A DNA stretch of 64,000 nucleotides from Sulfuritortus calidifontis (GTDB taxonomy: Bacteria; Pseudomonadota; Gammaproteobacteria; Burkholderiales; Thiobacillaceae): positions 806,001 through 870,000 of the forward strand of contig NZ_AP018721.1 in NCBI RefSeq assembly GCF_003967275.1. Reading direction: 5' to 3'. Position numbers and translations under genes: made by a program. This document shows positions 8,796 through 16,815 of the stretch, piece by piece. The notes below the pieces were generated by a model. It had not been told where the DNA came from. It did not search any database and was given only the letters and a program-made list of their open reading frames with translations. Position 1 is the stretch's first letter. Every line of letters begins with the position of its first letter.

Positions 8796-10331
8796 ATGAA
8801 TACAGCGCGCTCTCCAGCTGCGAGCGTGTTGCATCGGGTGCCCGGCAACTGCGCCCTCATCATCGGATCGGCCGATCTCTTGGCCAGGCGGCTCGACATG
8901 GTTCGCGCCGCCGGCCTGAAGCCGGCGCTGCTCGACACCGACGGGGGCGGATCGCTGCCGCGCGGGCCAAGGGCGTTGCCCGGCCGGTTGCACGATTTGT
9001 CCGGCTGGGCGGGCGCTTTCACCGCACGGCTGGCCACGGCGCGGGGCCCGGTAGACCTGGCCCCGCTCTCCTACCATGCCGACGGCCATTTCGACTGGGT
9101 GCTGGATTTCTCGGATCAGGCCACCTGCGCTGCGGAGCTGCCGCCACCCGGCTACTACCGGCTGGCGGCAGACGACTATCCCGGGCTCAAACGCGCCCTG
9201 ATCGAGATCGCCCGCTCATTGCGCGAAGGCTTCGTCAAACCCGAGTACCTCCGTTTCGATGCCGTCCGCTGCCTCCATGCCCGCCAGGGCGTGGCCGGCT
9301 GCCGCCGATGCCTCTCCACGTGTCCGGCCGGGGCGATCCGGGCCGGCAGCGAGGCGGTGCACCTCGAATCCATGCTCTGCCAGGGCTGCCTCGCTTGCGT
9401 CCCGCTCTGCCCCACCGGCGCGTTGCAGTCGTCCCAACGCCAGCCCGCCGACGTGATGGCGGACCTGGAGGCGCGCTTGGCCGGCGGGGGGCGACAGGCG
9501 GCGGCTGCGCCTGAGGGGCTGTGGATCGGGGCGCCGGAAGCCCTGGCCGAGGCGCCGGCAGGTTGGCTCGTCTGGCCGGCTGAGGCCCCGGCCGGCCTGG
9601 GGCCGGCCATCTGGCTCGCTGCCCTGGCCCTGGGCTGTCGGCGCGTGGCAATCGCCCCGGCCCGGCCCGCATCCGTGCAGCGCACTTTGCAGGACGCGAT
9701 CGCGCTTGCCCAGGGGCTGCTCACCGGGCTCGGCCTGCCGCCAGCCGTGGCGTCCGCCGCCGATGCGCTGACTCTGCCAGCCATTCCCGCCTTGCCGCCC
9801 CTGCCGCCGGCAAAATTGCGCGCTGCCGGCAGCGAACGCGACCTGCTCCTGGCCGCCCTGGATCATCTGGCCGCCGCGCGATCGGCGGCTGGCGCGCTGC
9901 CGCTGGTGGATGCCCCCTTTGGCGAAGTGGTCGTCGAGGCCGAGCGCTGCACCCTGTGCGGCGCCTGTGCGCGTCTTTGCCCGCAAGCCGCCTTGAGCCT
10001 GGCGGGGGTTGAGGGCCTCACCTTCACCGAGGCGCGTTGTGTGCAGTGCGGCCTGTGTGCCAATGCCTGCCCGGAACAGGCCATCGCGTTGCGTCCGCGC
10101 CTGCTCACTGACCGCTCGGCGCGCGAGATGCCAAGGCGGCTGGTGCAGGCGACGGCGCCGCATTGCCCAGGCTGCGGCGCGCCTCATGCCGGACCGGCTC
10201 CGAGTACGGGCAGCCGCGTTCTGGCGGAACAGGCGCGGTTGCGGCCGGAACTTGCCCGGTTGCTCGCGCTGTGTCCCGAATGCCGGCAGCGGGCCATGGC
10301 GGCGGACCTGGCGCGGGCCGCACCGACCTGA
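8796..10331 (+). CDS. Multi-cluster 4Fe-4S protein of the arx operon
   Basis: A 511-residue protein of unproved function. Residues 1-150 are cysteine-poor. A first ferredoxin pair follows (GCRRCLSTCP and CQGCLACVPLCP, about residues 168-207), then an Ala/Pro-rich linker of about 170 residues. A second pair comes after it (CTLCGACARLCP and CVQCGLCANACP, about residues 385-425). The C-terminus has CPGCGAPH and CPECRQ. Four [4Fe-4S] clusters are therefore likely. No signal peptide is seen, so it is probably cytoplasmic. It begins 12 bp after arxD behind GGAG and closes the operon. It may pass electrons from or to the quinone subunit, or help cofactor insertion. Both roles are inference. Confidence 0.6.
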   Translation: MNTARSPAASVLHRVPGNCALIIGSADLLARRLDMVRAAGLKPALLDTDGGGSLPRGPRALPGRLHDLSGWAGAFTARLATARGPVDLAPLSYHADGHFDWVLDFSDQATCAAELPPPGYYRLAADDYPGLKRALIEIARSLREGFVKPEYLRFDAVRCLHARQGVAGCRRCLSTCPAGAIRAGSEAVHLESMLCQGCLACVPLCPTGALQSSQRQPADVMADLEARLAGGGRQAAAAPEGLWIGAPEALAEAPAGWLVWPAEAPAGLGPAIWLAALALGCRRVAIAPARPASVQRTLQDAIALAQGLLTGLGLPPAVASAADALTLPAIPALPPLPPAKLRAAGSERDLLLAALDHLAAARSAAGALPLVDAPFGEVVVEAERCTLCGACARLCPQAALSLAGVEGLTFTEARCVQCGLCANACPEQAIALRPRLLTDRSAREMPRRLVQATAPHCPGCGAPHAGPAPSTGSRVLAEQARLRPELARLLALCPECRQRAMAADLARAAPT

Positions 10332-10332
10332 A

Positions 10333-10914
10333 TCAGGCCCGGGCCGGAAAGATCAGGTCGAGCATCCGTGTCCGCTCCTGCGCCGTGGGCAGAGCGGCCG
10401 TCATCGGCGCCGAGGCCTCGCCCGGTCGGCGCGGATGGAAGGCCGGGCTGGCGCGCCAGTCCACCCGGCCCTCGGCATCGAAGGCGACCAGGCCCCAGGT
10501 CTCGTTCGCCACCGTCTCGGGTTCACCGTCTTTCAGGCGCACATACCATTCCGCCAGGCGCAGGGTGCGGCCGGCAAAATCCGGCGCCACGGCCTCGCCA
10601 CGCGCCAGCGCCACGTAGAGGGCGTGGGGCAGGGGGTGCACCGTCCCCGCGTCGTCCAGCAGAAACACATAGGACGCGTGCCGCGCCGAGACCGCGGGAA
10701 GCGCGTCGTGGCGCCGGCGATATTCCATGTCGAGGCTATCGAGCAGGGTCAGCACCTCGTCGTAGACTTCGCGCGCCGTCGCGTCGCGCACCTCATCCCG
10801 GCGCAGGGTCAGGTTCTCACGCAAATCGGCCAGTGCGGCCAGCGTGCCTTCCAGGGCGGCGCGTTCGATGGCGAGGTCGCGCTGCGGCTGAACGGGGGCT
10901 GTCGGTTCTGTCAT
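10333..10914 (-). CDS. Conserved hypothetical protein, convergent to arx
   Basis: A 193-residue soluble protein I do not recognise. The N-terminal half is predicted helical and acidic. The C-terminal half contains a motif-like stretch, NETWGLVAFDAEGRVDW, reminiscent of small beta domains. There is no signal peptide and no cysteine. It ends 2 bp from the stop of the last arx gene and is transcribed toward it, so the two units may interfere or share a bidirectional stop. Codon use looks native. Confidence 0.5.
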   Translation of the reverse strand: MTEPTAPVQPQRDLAIERAALEGTLAALADLRENLTLRRDEVRDATAREVYDEVLTLLDSLDMEYRRRHDALPAVSARHASYVFLLDDAGTVHPLPHALYVALARGEAVAPDFAGRTLRLAEWYVRLKDGEPETVANETWGLVAFDAEGRVDWRASPAFHPRRPGEASAPMTAALPTAQERTRMLDLIFPARA

Positions 10915-11088
10915 GAACGCTCCTTGTTATTCGTTTCCAGGCCGATTATTCCAGCCGGCGCGAGGATGCGTGTCACAGCGCAAACAATAGCGTTGCGCAG
11001 GCCGCGAGCGCGGCGGGTCCACTGCCGCTGTGGCAGGCGCCGTGCCATCCAGGACATGGCGGATGACTTCGATTACAGGGTTCACCGT

Positions 11089-11333
11089 TCACTCGGTCAG
11101 GACGATGCCGATCACGGTCGCGATGCCGGCCAGGAAGGCGAGCCAGGCGAAGGGACGGCGCTGGTGTTCGGCCTCAGGCAGCAGGTGGGTGGCGCCCACG
11201 TAGACCAGCATGCCGGCAGAGAGCGACAGCAGCGTGCCCAACAGCGGCGCGTCGATGCGGCTGATGAAAGGGTAGGCGGCGAGCATACCGAGCGGCGTGG
11301 GCGATCCAGAAGGACTGGGCCAAGGGCATTTCC
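11089..11333 (-). pseudogene. Remnant of a ZIP-family metal transporter
   Basis: Only the last 65 codons read well (ATG at 11286): LLSLSAGMLVYVGATHLLPEAE is the conserved end-of-family helix and metal motif of ZIP/ZupT transporters. Intact ZIP proteins have 230-300 residues. Upstream, another frame reads MPLAQSFWIAHAA, which would join naturally to the fragment after a frame change, so a frameshift as well as truncation is likely. It abuts the sufB-like stop at 11335. A functional 65-residue peptide is unlikely. Confidence 0.6.
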
Positions 11334-11334
11334 G

Positions 11335-12270
11335 TCAACCCAACATGCCCAGGATGATCCTGTCCACCGCCGCCTCGGGCGAGAGCCCCCGTGCCATTAG
11401 GGCCTCGATCTGGCGTTCATCCACGCTGCCGATGGCCGCCTCGTGGGTGACCTTGGCCTGGGGATGGGTGACCTTCACCTCCGGCACGGCGCTGGCTACC
11501 GCATGGCCGCGCACGATCTCCAGGCAGTCGACGTGGCCGCGGGCACCGGCGGCGTTGCCATAGGTGGCGCCCAGGATGCGGGCGCGCGCCTCGTCCTCCA
11601 CCGCCACCCGGGTCTTGACGAGGCCCCGGGCGTCTTCCCCGTTCAGGTGCACCCGCTCGCTGAGATCGATGCGGTCCGCGAGGTGGCCGTAGATCTTGCT
11701 CATGAGTTCGGCGGTGGCCGCGCGGCCCACCTCCACCTCGTAGTCGATGTCGAGCTTGCCCACGCGGCCCTGGGTGAGGCTGAAGTCGGCCCGGAAGTGG
11801 GCCTCCTCCCCCACCTTCACGCGGGCCTTGGGCACCACCTCGATGCCGCCCGACAGGCCGTGGTAATGCACCTCGTTGTAGGTCAGGCGCGCGCCGGGTT
11901 CGAGCTCGATGCGGGCGTCCATGGCGTGGCGGGCCATGTCGGGGAACATGAACAGGCAGTGGGACCAGAAGGTGGCGATGGCGCCCGCCTCCAGGGTGAG
12001 TTCCAGCTCCACGTTCTGCACCCCGAAACGCTCGAACAGGCCAAAACACAAGTGCACCGGCTGGGCGATCACCTGCCCGGCCTCCACCGTCACCCGGGCA
12101 TGCACGCCCTTCTGGTCGGCGTGGGCCTCGACCGCCACCCCGGGAACCGACTGCTGGCTCACGAGCTGATGGCCGTAGGCCACGATGTGGGCCGTGTCCG
12201 GCGCCAGGATCACGCCGGGGTCCTCGCCCAGAGTGCGGAAGGCGTCGTAGAGGGTGGCAAGGTCAGCCAT
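11335..12270 (-). CDS. sufB: SufB/SufD-family scaffold, short (SmsB-like)
   Basis: A 311-residue SufBD-core protein, well below the 420-480 residues of canonical SufB or SufD. The beta-helix core and the typical C-terminal block HEAAIGSVDERQIEALMARG are clear. That block carries the conserved His and Glu of SufB-type scaffolds. It overlaps by 8 bp the preceding sufC-like gene. No sufD, sufS, sufU or sufE is nearby. Two-gene SufC-SufB (SMS) systems are known mainly from archaea and anaerobes. Here it probably assembles or repairs Fe-S clusters together with the ATPase. A decayed copy of its last 28 codons lies at 49784-49870. Confidence 0.8.
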   Translation of the reverse strand: MADLATLYDAFRTLGEDPGVILAPDTAHIVAYGHQLVSQQSVPGVAVEAHADQKGVHARVTVEAGQVIAQPVHLCFGLFERFGVQNVELELTLEAGAIATFWSHCLFMFPDMARHAMDARIELEPGARLTYNEVHYHGLSGGIEVVPKARVKVGEEAHFRADFSLTQGRVGKLDIDYEVEVGRAATAELMSKIYGHLADRIDLSERVHLNGEDARGLVKTRVAVEDEARARILGATYGNAAGARGHVDCLEIVRGHAVASAVPEVKVTHPQAKVTHEAAIGSVDERQIEALMARGLSPEAAVDRIILGMLG

Positions 12271-12973
12271 GGCAGGTCTCCCCGTCGCAGCGCCGGCAGC
12301 GCCGGGCCTTGAAGTTTTCGATCACGGCGCCCGGCGCCCCCGCGCAAACGATGCGCCCGCCGCACAGCTGGCTGGCCCGGTCGGCGCCGGCGGCAAGCGC
12401 CTCCTGGTGGGTGATGAGCAGTACCGCGCCCTGGTGGCGCAGGGTCCGGATGACGCCCTCGATCTCCGTTTGGGAGAGGAAGTCGATCCCCGCCGTGGGC
12501 TCGTCCAGGATGGCCAGGCGCGGCGAGAGCGCCAGCACCCCGGCCAACTCGATGCGCTTCCTCTCGCCGCCGGAGAGGGCCTTGTCCAGGGGGCGGGACA
12601 AATACGCCTGCGGCGCCAGGCCTACCTGGACGAGGCAGTCGGCGGAGGGGCGCTTGCCGCCCAGGACGAGGTAGTCCGCCACCGTGAGCCCATCGAAGCG
12701 GGCGGGCTCCTGCCAGGCCAGGGCCAGGCCCCGCCGGGCCCGTTCGTGCAGGGGCAGCGCGGTGATGTCCTCGCCGTCAAAGACGATGTGCCCGGCCTGG
12801 GGCCGGTAGCCGGCGCAGCCCATCAGGGCGTAGGCCAGGCTGGACTTGCCGGCGCCGTTCGCACCCAGCAGGACGTGCAGCTCGCCCTTCTCCACCGCCA
12901 GCTCGATGCCGTTCAGGATGCCTCGCCCGCCCAGGGTGAGGGTAAGGCCGGCGGTTTCCAGCAGTTTTGCCAT
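12263..12973 (-). CDS. sufC: SufC-like ABC ATPase with Cys-rich tail
   Basis: About 236 residues. Walker A is GANGAGKSS, the signature is [10 protein letters not shown] and Walker B is [12 protein letters not shown], followed by an H-loop ITHQ. The LSGGERKR form is characteristic of SufC. It pairs with the SufB-like scaffold directly downstream (8-bp overlap). Unusually, it ends [11 protein letters not shown], adding three cysteines and a histidine that could bind iron or a cluster. I took the ATG at 12973; one at 12979 is also in frame. No permease gene is present, which fits SufC rather than a transporter. Confidence 0.8.
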   Translation of the reverse strand: MAKLLETAGLTLTLGGRGILNGIELAVEKGELHVLLGANGAGKSSLAYALMGCAGYRPQAGHIVFDGEDITALPLHERARRGLALAWQEPARFDGLTVADYLVLGGKRPSADCLVQVGLAPQAYLSRPLDKALSGGERKRIELAGVLALSPRLAILDEPTAGIDFLSQTEIEGVIRTLRHQGAVLLITHQEALAAGADRASQLCGGRIVCAGAPGAVIENFKARRCRRCDGETCHG

Positions 12974-12984
12974 GGCCATCGCGC

Positions 12985-13140
12985 TCAGCGCACAGGGATG
13001 GTCAGTACCGGGGCCTGGGGCAGGGCCCCGGATTCGGTGATGGACATGAACATCATCAGGAACACGAGCATGCGTTTCGAGGCCAGGTCGCGGTCGTCCA
13101 CCCAGAACCAGCGGCCCCGGTAGGGCTCGACAAGCCTCAG
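12985..13140 (-). CDS. Small open frame between fmdE and sufC, possible gene remnant
   Basis: An open frame of up to 51 codons ending at 12985. It lacks an ATG near its beginning, so it would need a CTG or TTG start. It reads LVEPYRGRWFWVDDRD then LASKRMLVFLMMFMSITESG. The sharp composition (aromatic/acidic, then hydrophobic) and proline-rich end APVLTIPVR look like real protein rather than a shadow frame. It overlaps the end of the FmdE gene and stops 12 bp before the sufC-like start. It may be a translationally coupled small protein or the C-terminal remnant of a longer gene. Confidence 0.4.
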   Translation of the reverse strand: MRLVEPYRGRWFWVDDRDLASKRMLVFLMMFMSITESGALPQAPVLTIPVR

Positions 13141-13850
13141 TGCGCCTCCGACACGTTCTTGAACTCATTGTCCTTGCGTTTGCCGAGATCCTTGCAGGGC
13201 GGTTCCGGCCAGGCGTAGTCGGGGTTGACGGTGACGTCCACCGACTCGATCGCCGGTCGGCTCACCAGCTTCTTCGCGTAGGCCCATTGCAGGTCCTGGA
13301 ACCGGTCGATGTCGGCGGGTTCGAACTTGCCCGACTCGATCTTCTTCATCTGGCTGCGCACGTCGTGGGGGTAGGTGGCGGCGTTGATCACCACCCGCAC
13401 CGCCCGGCCGGTGGAGAGGCGCTTGACCACGAAATCGCTCTCTTTCAGCTTGGGGTCGATGAGGTGCGAGCCGAAGCGGGCGCGGGCGCCGGTGAGATAG
13501 GCCGCCACGTCGCCGCCGCAGGCGGAGTTGTTGGAGGCGATGATCAGATCGGTGCGGTCGATCATCTCACCGGGGAACAACCGGTCGAAGGCCACGCGCA
13601 AGGCCGTCGCGCCTTCCACCAGGCCGCCGCAGAAATGGCCGTGGAACTTGATCAGATCCTTGAGGGTGATGACCTTCGGCTCGCTGGCGTAGCGGCCGTA
13701 CTTGTTCACCGTGTCGCGCACTTGGAACACCGGGGCATGGGGTGCCTCGGCCAGCCAGGCGGGATAGTACCAGTCGGCGGCATTGTCGGCCGGCGCCGCG
13801 GCCCATGTCGGGGTTGCGAGGGCAAGCAGAAGGAGGAGCAGTGTTTTCAT
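13137..13850 (-). CDS. Exported FmdE-family protein
   Basis: A 237-residue protein with a clear Sec signal (MKTLLLLLLALATPTWAAA). The FmdE domain is marked by LIKFHGHFCGGLVEGA near residues 75-90 and a later SNNSACGGDVAAYL. FmdE domains bind metal or clusters through such Cys/His motifs. The original family is formylmethanofuran dehydrogenase subunit E, but exported bacterial versions have no proven role. Its place between a CDF metal exporter and a SufCB-like pair suggests metal or Fe-S handling in the periplasm. The start at 13850 has GGAG upstream. Confidence 0.75.
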   Translation of the reverse strand: MKTLLLLLLALATPTWAAAPADNAADWYYPAWLAEAPHAPVFQVRDTVNKYGRYASEPKVITLKDLIKFHGHFCGGLVEGATALRVAFDRLFPGEMIDRTDLIIASNNSACGGDVAAYLTGARARFGSHLIDPKLKESDFVVKRLSTGRAVRVVINAATYPHDVRSQMKKIESGKFEPADIDRFQDLQWAYAKKLVSRPAIESVDVTVNPDYAWPEPPCKDLGKRKDNEFKNVSEAH

Positions 13851-13860
13851 GGCATTTTTC

Positions 13861-14775
13861 CTATCGGTCGTGCTTATGTTCATGATCGTGCGCCGGCAAC
13901 TCGCGCCAATGCACGGTTCGGGTTATCGGTTCCGGCTGCAGGGTGGCATGGTGGATGCCGAAGCGCTCGGCCAGCAGGGCATGGCTGGCTTCCAGCACGC
14001 TCTCCCAGCGGGCGATGTCGTGGACCACCAGATGGGCGGAGAGCAGCGGCTCATCCGCCTTGACGTTCCAGATGTGCAGGTCGTGCACCGAGGCCACGCC
14101 GGGCACGCCGGCCAGCGCCCGGCCCACCGCTTCCGGCTCGATGTCGAACGGCGCCCCTTCCATCAGGCCGTGCAGGGCCTCGCGCAGCAGCCGCAGGCTG
14201 GAGACCAGGATCAGGCCGCCGATGGCCAGCGAGAGCAGCGGGTCGATCGGGGTCCAGCCGGTGAAGGCGATGATGAGGCCCGAGAGCAGGGCCGCCACCG
14301 AACCGAGCAGGTCGCCCAGCACGTGCAGCAGCGCGGCGCGGGTGTTGAGATTTTTTTCGCCGCGCGTGAGCAGCCAGGCCACCAGCAGGTTGATGGCCAG
14401 GCCAATAGCGGCGGTGACGGAGACCGCTTCACCCTGCACCGCCAACGGTGTCTGCAGGCGCTCGACGGCGGAAATGGCCAGCCAGGCCACCAGGGCGAGC
14501 AGGGCCAGGCTGTTGATCAGCGCGGCGATGAACTCGGCGCGGCCCAGGCCGTAGCTGTGCCGGGGCGAAACCGGCCGCCGCGCCAGCCAGGCCGCGCCTG
14601 CCGCCAGCGCGAGTGCGGCGGCGTCGTTGACCATGTGGCCGGCATCCGCCACCAGGGCCAGCGACCCGGCCCACAGGCCGACGCCGGCCTCGACGGCGGC
14701 GAAGGCGAGCGTGAGCAGCATGGCCAGCAACAGCGTGTTGCCGGCACTGGCCGGATGGCTGTGCGGGTGATTCAT
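13861..14775 (-). CDS. czcD: CDF-family divalent metal exporter (CzcD-like)
   Basis: A 304-residue cation diffusion facilitator. It has six predicted TM segments, HSH at the N-terminus and a HDHEHKHD tail. The transport-site motif ADAGHMVND lies in TM2 and HVLGDLLGS in TM5. A cytoplasmic metal-binding domain follows (VHDLHIWNV). It exports Zn, Cd or Co by proton exchange. Its ATG overlaps the stop of the thioredoxin-like gene upstream (ATGA), so it is in the same minus-strand operon led by arsR at 17127. Confidence 0.85.
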   Translation of the reverse strand: MNHPHSHPASAGNTLLLAMLLTLAFAAVEAGVGLWAGSLALVADAGHMVNDAAALALAAGAAWLARRPVSPRHSYGLGRAEFIAALINSLALLALVAWLAISAVERLQTPLAVQGEAVSVTAAIGLAINLLVAWLLTRGEKNLNTRAALLHVLGDLLGSVAALLSGLIIAFTGWTPIDPLLSLAIGGLILVSSLRLLREALHGLMEGAPFDIEPEAVGRALAGVPGVASVHDLHIWNVKADEPLLSAHLVVHDIARWESVLEASHALLAERFGIHHATLQPEPITRTVHWRELPAHDHEHKHDR

Positions 14776-15062
14776 GCGGGACTTGTCTTCGCAAAGTTGT
14801 GGCGCAGCCAGGCCTCGATGGCCTCGGTGTGCGGCAGCCCGGAAAACACGATCGTTCCCTCCGCCAGCAGCGTCGGGGTTTGCGCATGGGGGATGCCCAA
14901 GGCCTCGGCGTCCTTGCGGATGTCCAGCTTCAGCGCCAGCCCCAGCGCGCCGGCGGCGCAGGTCAGACGTTTTTCCAGGCGCAAAAGCGGCTCGCCGCTG
15001 CCGACCAGGGTCAGGGCAACGCAGGGCGCGCCGCTGGCCGGAGGGGCGGCGCAATGGGTCAT
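14772..15062 (-). CDS. Small thioredoxin-fold protein, non-canonical
   Basis: A 96-residue protein with a thioredoxin-like core (TPTLLAEGTIVFSGLP resembles the cis-Pro region). It lacks a CxxC active site. Its cysteines are at the N-terminus (THC, APC) and in LTCAAGALG. It overlaps the czcD start by 4 bp. A degenerate glutaredoxin or thioredoxin that carries a persulfide or metal is possible. I am unsure of its function. Confidence 0.55.
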   Translation of the reverse strand: MTHCAAPPASGAPCVALTLVGSGEPLLRLEKRLTCAAGALGLALKLDIRKDAEALGIPHAQTPTLLAEGTIVFSGLPHTEAIEAWLRHNFAKTSPA

Positions 15063-15116
15063 GGCATCGGTGCCCGCAGTGCCGGCCGGGCCATGGCCAG
15101 CCGCGGGGTTTCGCGT

Positions 15117-15392
15117 TCAGCCTGCATGGCTGTCTCCTTGCGCCGGCTGCAACCAGGCCTCGATCTGCCTGTGGCTGGGGACGCCGCCGCTGTGGACCAG
15201 CCGGCCGTCAATCGCCACCGCCGGTGGGCGCAACACCTGGTAGCCCAGGAGGCGGGCGGGCTCGGCGACCTTTTCCAGGCGGATGTCGAGCCCGAGCTCC
15301 CGTGCCGTCTCGTCGATGCGGCGGAAGGTCTTGTTGCAGGCAGGGCAGTCGAAACCGAGCACTTCGATGTGACGCATGGTCCGCACCTTCAT
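15117..15392 (-). CDS. Small thioredoxin/glutaredoxin-like protein with CPAC
   Basis: A 91-residue redox-active disulfide protein. The motif FDCPACNKTF gives a CPAC active site at about residues 16-19. PPAVAIDGRLVHSGGVPS is the cis-Pro and C-terminal part typical of the small TM0996-type thioredoxin family. It overlaps the osmC stop by 4 bp. In this operon it could reduce arsenate reductase or pass sulfane sulfur. It is similar in design to the C-terminal domain of the protein at 17244-17864. Confidence 0.7.
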   Translation of the reverse strand: MKVRTMRHIEVLGFDCPACNKTFRRIDETARELGLDIRLEKVAEPARLLGYQVLRPPAVAIDGRLVHSGGVPSHRQIEAWLQPAQGDSHAG

Positions 15393-15793
15393 GCCTTGCG
15401 CCGCAGCACGCCGGACAGTTCGGTGCCCGGCGCGAGGGTGTTGTAGACGGTGCCGAATTTCTTCACGTTCTCGTGCAGCAGTTCCAGGCGCCGGTCGGTC
15501 TCGTCGGTGTCGACCACGACCTCGTAAGCGATGGCGACCAGCTTGGGCGGGGACTCCTGACGCACGCCGCTGACCCGTACCTCCAGGCCGGAAAAGCGGA
15601 ATTGCAGCAGCGGCGCCACCCGCTCGATGCCCTTGGCGATGCAGCCGGCCAAGGCCGCGAGCAGCAGCTCGGCCGGATTGAGGGCGTCGCTGCGGCCCTT
15701 GAGGTCGGTGTCGATGATGAGCTCTGCGTCCTTGCAGGAAAGCACGCTGCCGTGGGCATCGAGGCGTTCCAGGATCACTTGGTAGTCGCGCAC
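15389..15793 (-). CDS. OsmC-family protein
   Basis: A 134-residue OsmC/Ohr-fold protein (LNPAELLLAALAGCIAKGIERVAPL is the family helix with its cysteine). OsmC-like proteins reduce organic hydroperoxides or react with persulfides. Only one of the two catalytic cysteines of Ohr is evident, so a peroxidase role is uncertain. It sits between a rhodanese gene and a thioredoxin-like gene, which favours sulfane-sulfur or thiol chemistry. Confidence 0.7.
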   Translation of the reverse strand: MRDYQVILERLDAHGSVLSCKDAELIIDTDLKGRSDALNPAELLLAALAGCIAKGIERVAPLLQFRFSGLEVRVSGVRQESPPKLVAIAYEVVVDTDETDRRLELLHENVKKFGTVYNTLAPGTELSGVLRRKA

Positions 15794-15830
15794 TGTCCGT
15801 CCTTTGCGGGCCGCCGCCTGTCCAGCCGGC

Positions 15831-16304
15831 CTATTTCACCGGCACGGTCTTGGGCGTGAGGTTGGTCACCAGGCTGATCAGGCCGCCGTTGACGTAGACC
15901 ACGTCCTTGAAGCCGATGGCCTTGAGCAGGGCCGTGGCGCCGGCCGCGCGGTTGCCGGAGTGGCAGACCACGACGATCTTGCCGTCTTTCGGCAGGCGGT
16001 CCAGGTTCGCCTTTTTGAACAGCTCGTGCATAGGGATGGACAGGGCGCTGGGGTGGGAGAGCTTCACCACGCCGGTCTCCTCGGGGGTGCGGATGTCGAG
16101 CAGGGTCAGCTTCTCCTGTTTGGCCAGCATCTCCAGCACCTGGGGCGCTTCGATCTTGCAGGGCTTGGTGACGAAGAACTGCCGGTCCATCTGGCCGGTG
16201 ACGGTGTCGTGGATGCGGTCGGCCAGGGCGCCGTCGTAGGCCTGGGCGCCGAGGGACAGCGTGGCGGTCAGGAGCAGGGTGGAAAAATGCAGCAAGGGTT
16301 TCAT
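15831..16304 (-). CDS. Exported rhodanese-domain protein
   Basis: 157 residues with a Sec signal (TLLLTATLSLGAQA) and one rhodanese domain. The catalytic loop VVCHSGNRAAG gives the cysteine for sulfur transfer, and LLDIRTPEETG is the first family motif. Located in the periplasm, it would move sulfane sulfur or act as a sulfurtransferase near metal stress functions. The start at 16304 is set by the signal peptide. Confidence 0.75.
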   Translation of the reverse strand: MKPLLHFSTLLLTATLSLGAQAYDGALADRIHDTVTGQMDRQFFVTKPCKIEAPQVLEMLAKQEKLTLLDIRTPEETGVVKLSHPSALSIPMHELFKKANLDRLPKDGKIVVVCHSGNRAAGATALLKAIGFKDVVYVNGGLISLVTNLTPKTVPVK

Positions 16305-16350
16305 AGTCGGATTCCTTAAACAGTGGGTTGGCAATGTCTCGCTCCATGCC

Positions 16351-16788
16351 TCAGGTGGCGTGGGGTTTTGTTGTCGTGGCAAGCCAGCGTTCGATCTCGC
16401 GCCGGATGGCGTCGCGCGCGCGGCGGAAGGCGGCCAGTTGCTCGGCCTGCGTGCCTGGCGCGGCGGTCGGGTCGTCGATGGCCCAGTGCAGGGTTTCGTT
16501 GTCGCGTGGAAAGTCGGGGCAGGATTCGCGCGTGCGGTCGCACAGGGTGATCACCCTGTCGAACCGGGTGTCGAGGAATTCGTTGAGGTGCTTGCTGCGC
16601 TGGCCGGCGATGTCGATGCCGGCCTCGGCCATGGCCTCTACCGCCAGGGGGTGCAAGGGTCTGGGCTCCAGGCCGGCGCTGTGGACCTCGAAGCCCGGGC
16701 CGCCCAGGGCCCGCAACAGCCCCTCGGCCATCTGGGAGCGGGCGGCGTTGCCGTCGCACAGGAACAGGACGCGCTGGGGTGTAGGCAT
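16351..16788 (-). CDS. arsC: Thioredoxin-type arsenate reductase ArsC
   Basis: A 145-residue low-molecular-weight phosphatase-fold ArsC. The P-loop LCDGNAARSQMAEG gives the catalytic Cys-X5-Arg. The second redox site LCDRTRESCPDFP provides the two resolving cysteines of the thioredoxin-coupled class. It reduces arsenate to arsenite in the cytoplasm for efflux. It follows arsR (17127) by 27 bp and precedes the rhodanese gene. It is a second arsC besides the one at 20120. Confidence 0.85.
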   Translation of the reverse strand: MPTPQRVLFLCDGNAARSQMAEGLLRALGGPGFEVHSAGLEPRPLHPLAVEAMAEAGIDIAGQRSKHLNEFLDTRFDRVITLCDRTRESCPDFPRDNETLHWAIDDPTAAPGTQAEQLAAFRRARDAIRREIERWLATTTKPHAT

Positions 16789-16815
16789 GATCGTCTCCTG
16801 CCGGTGGGTGGCGGC

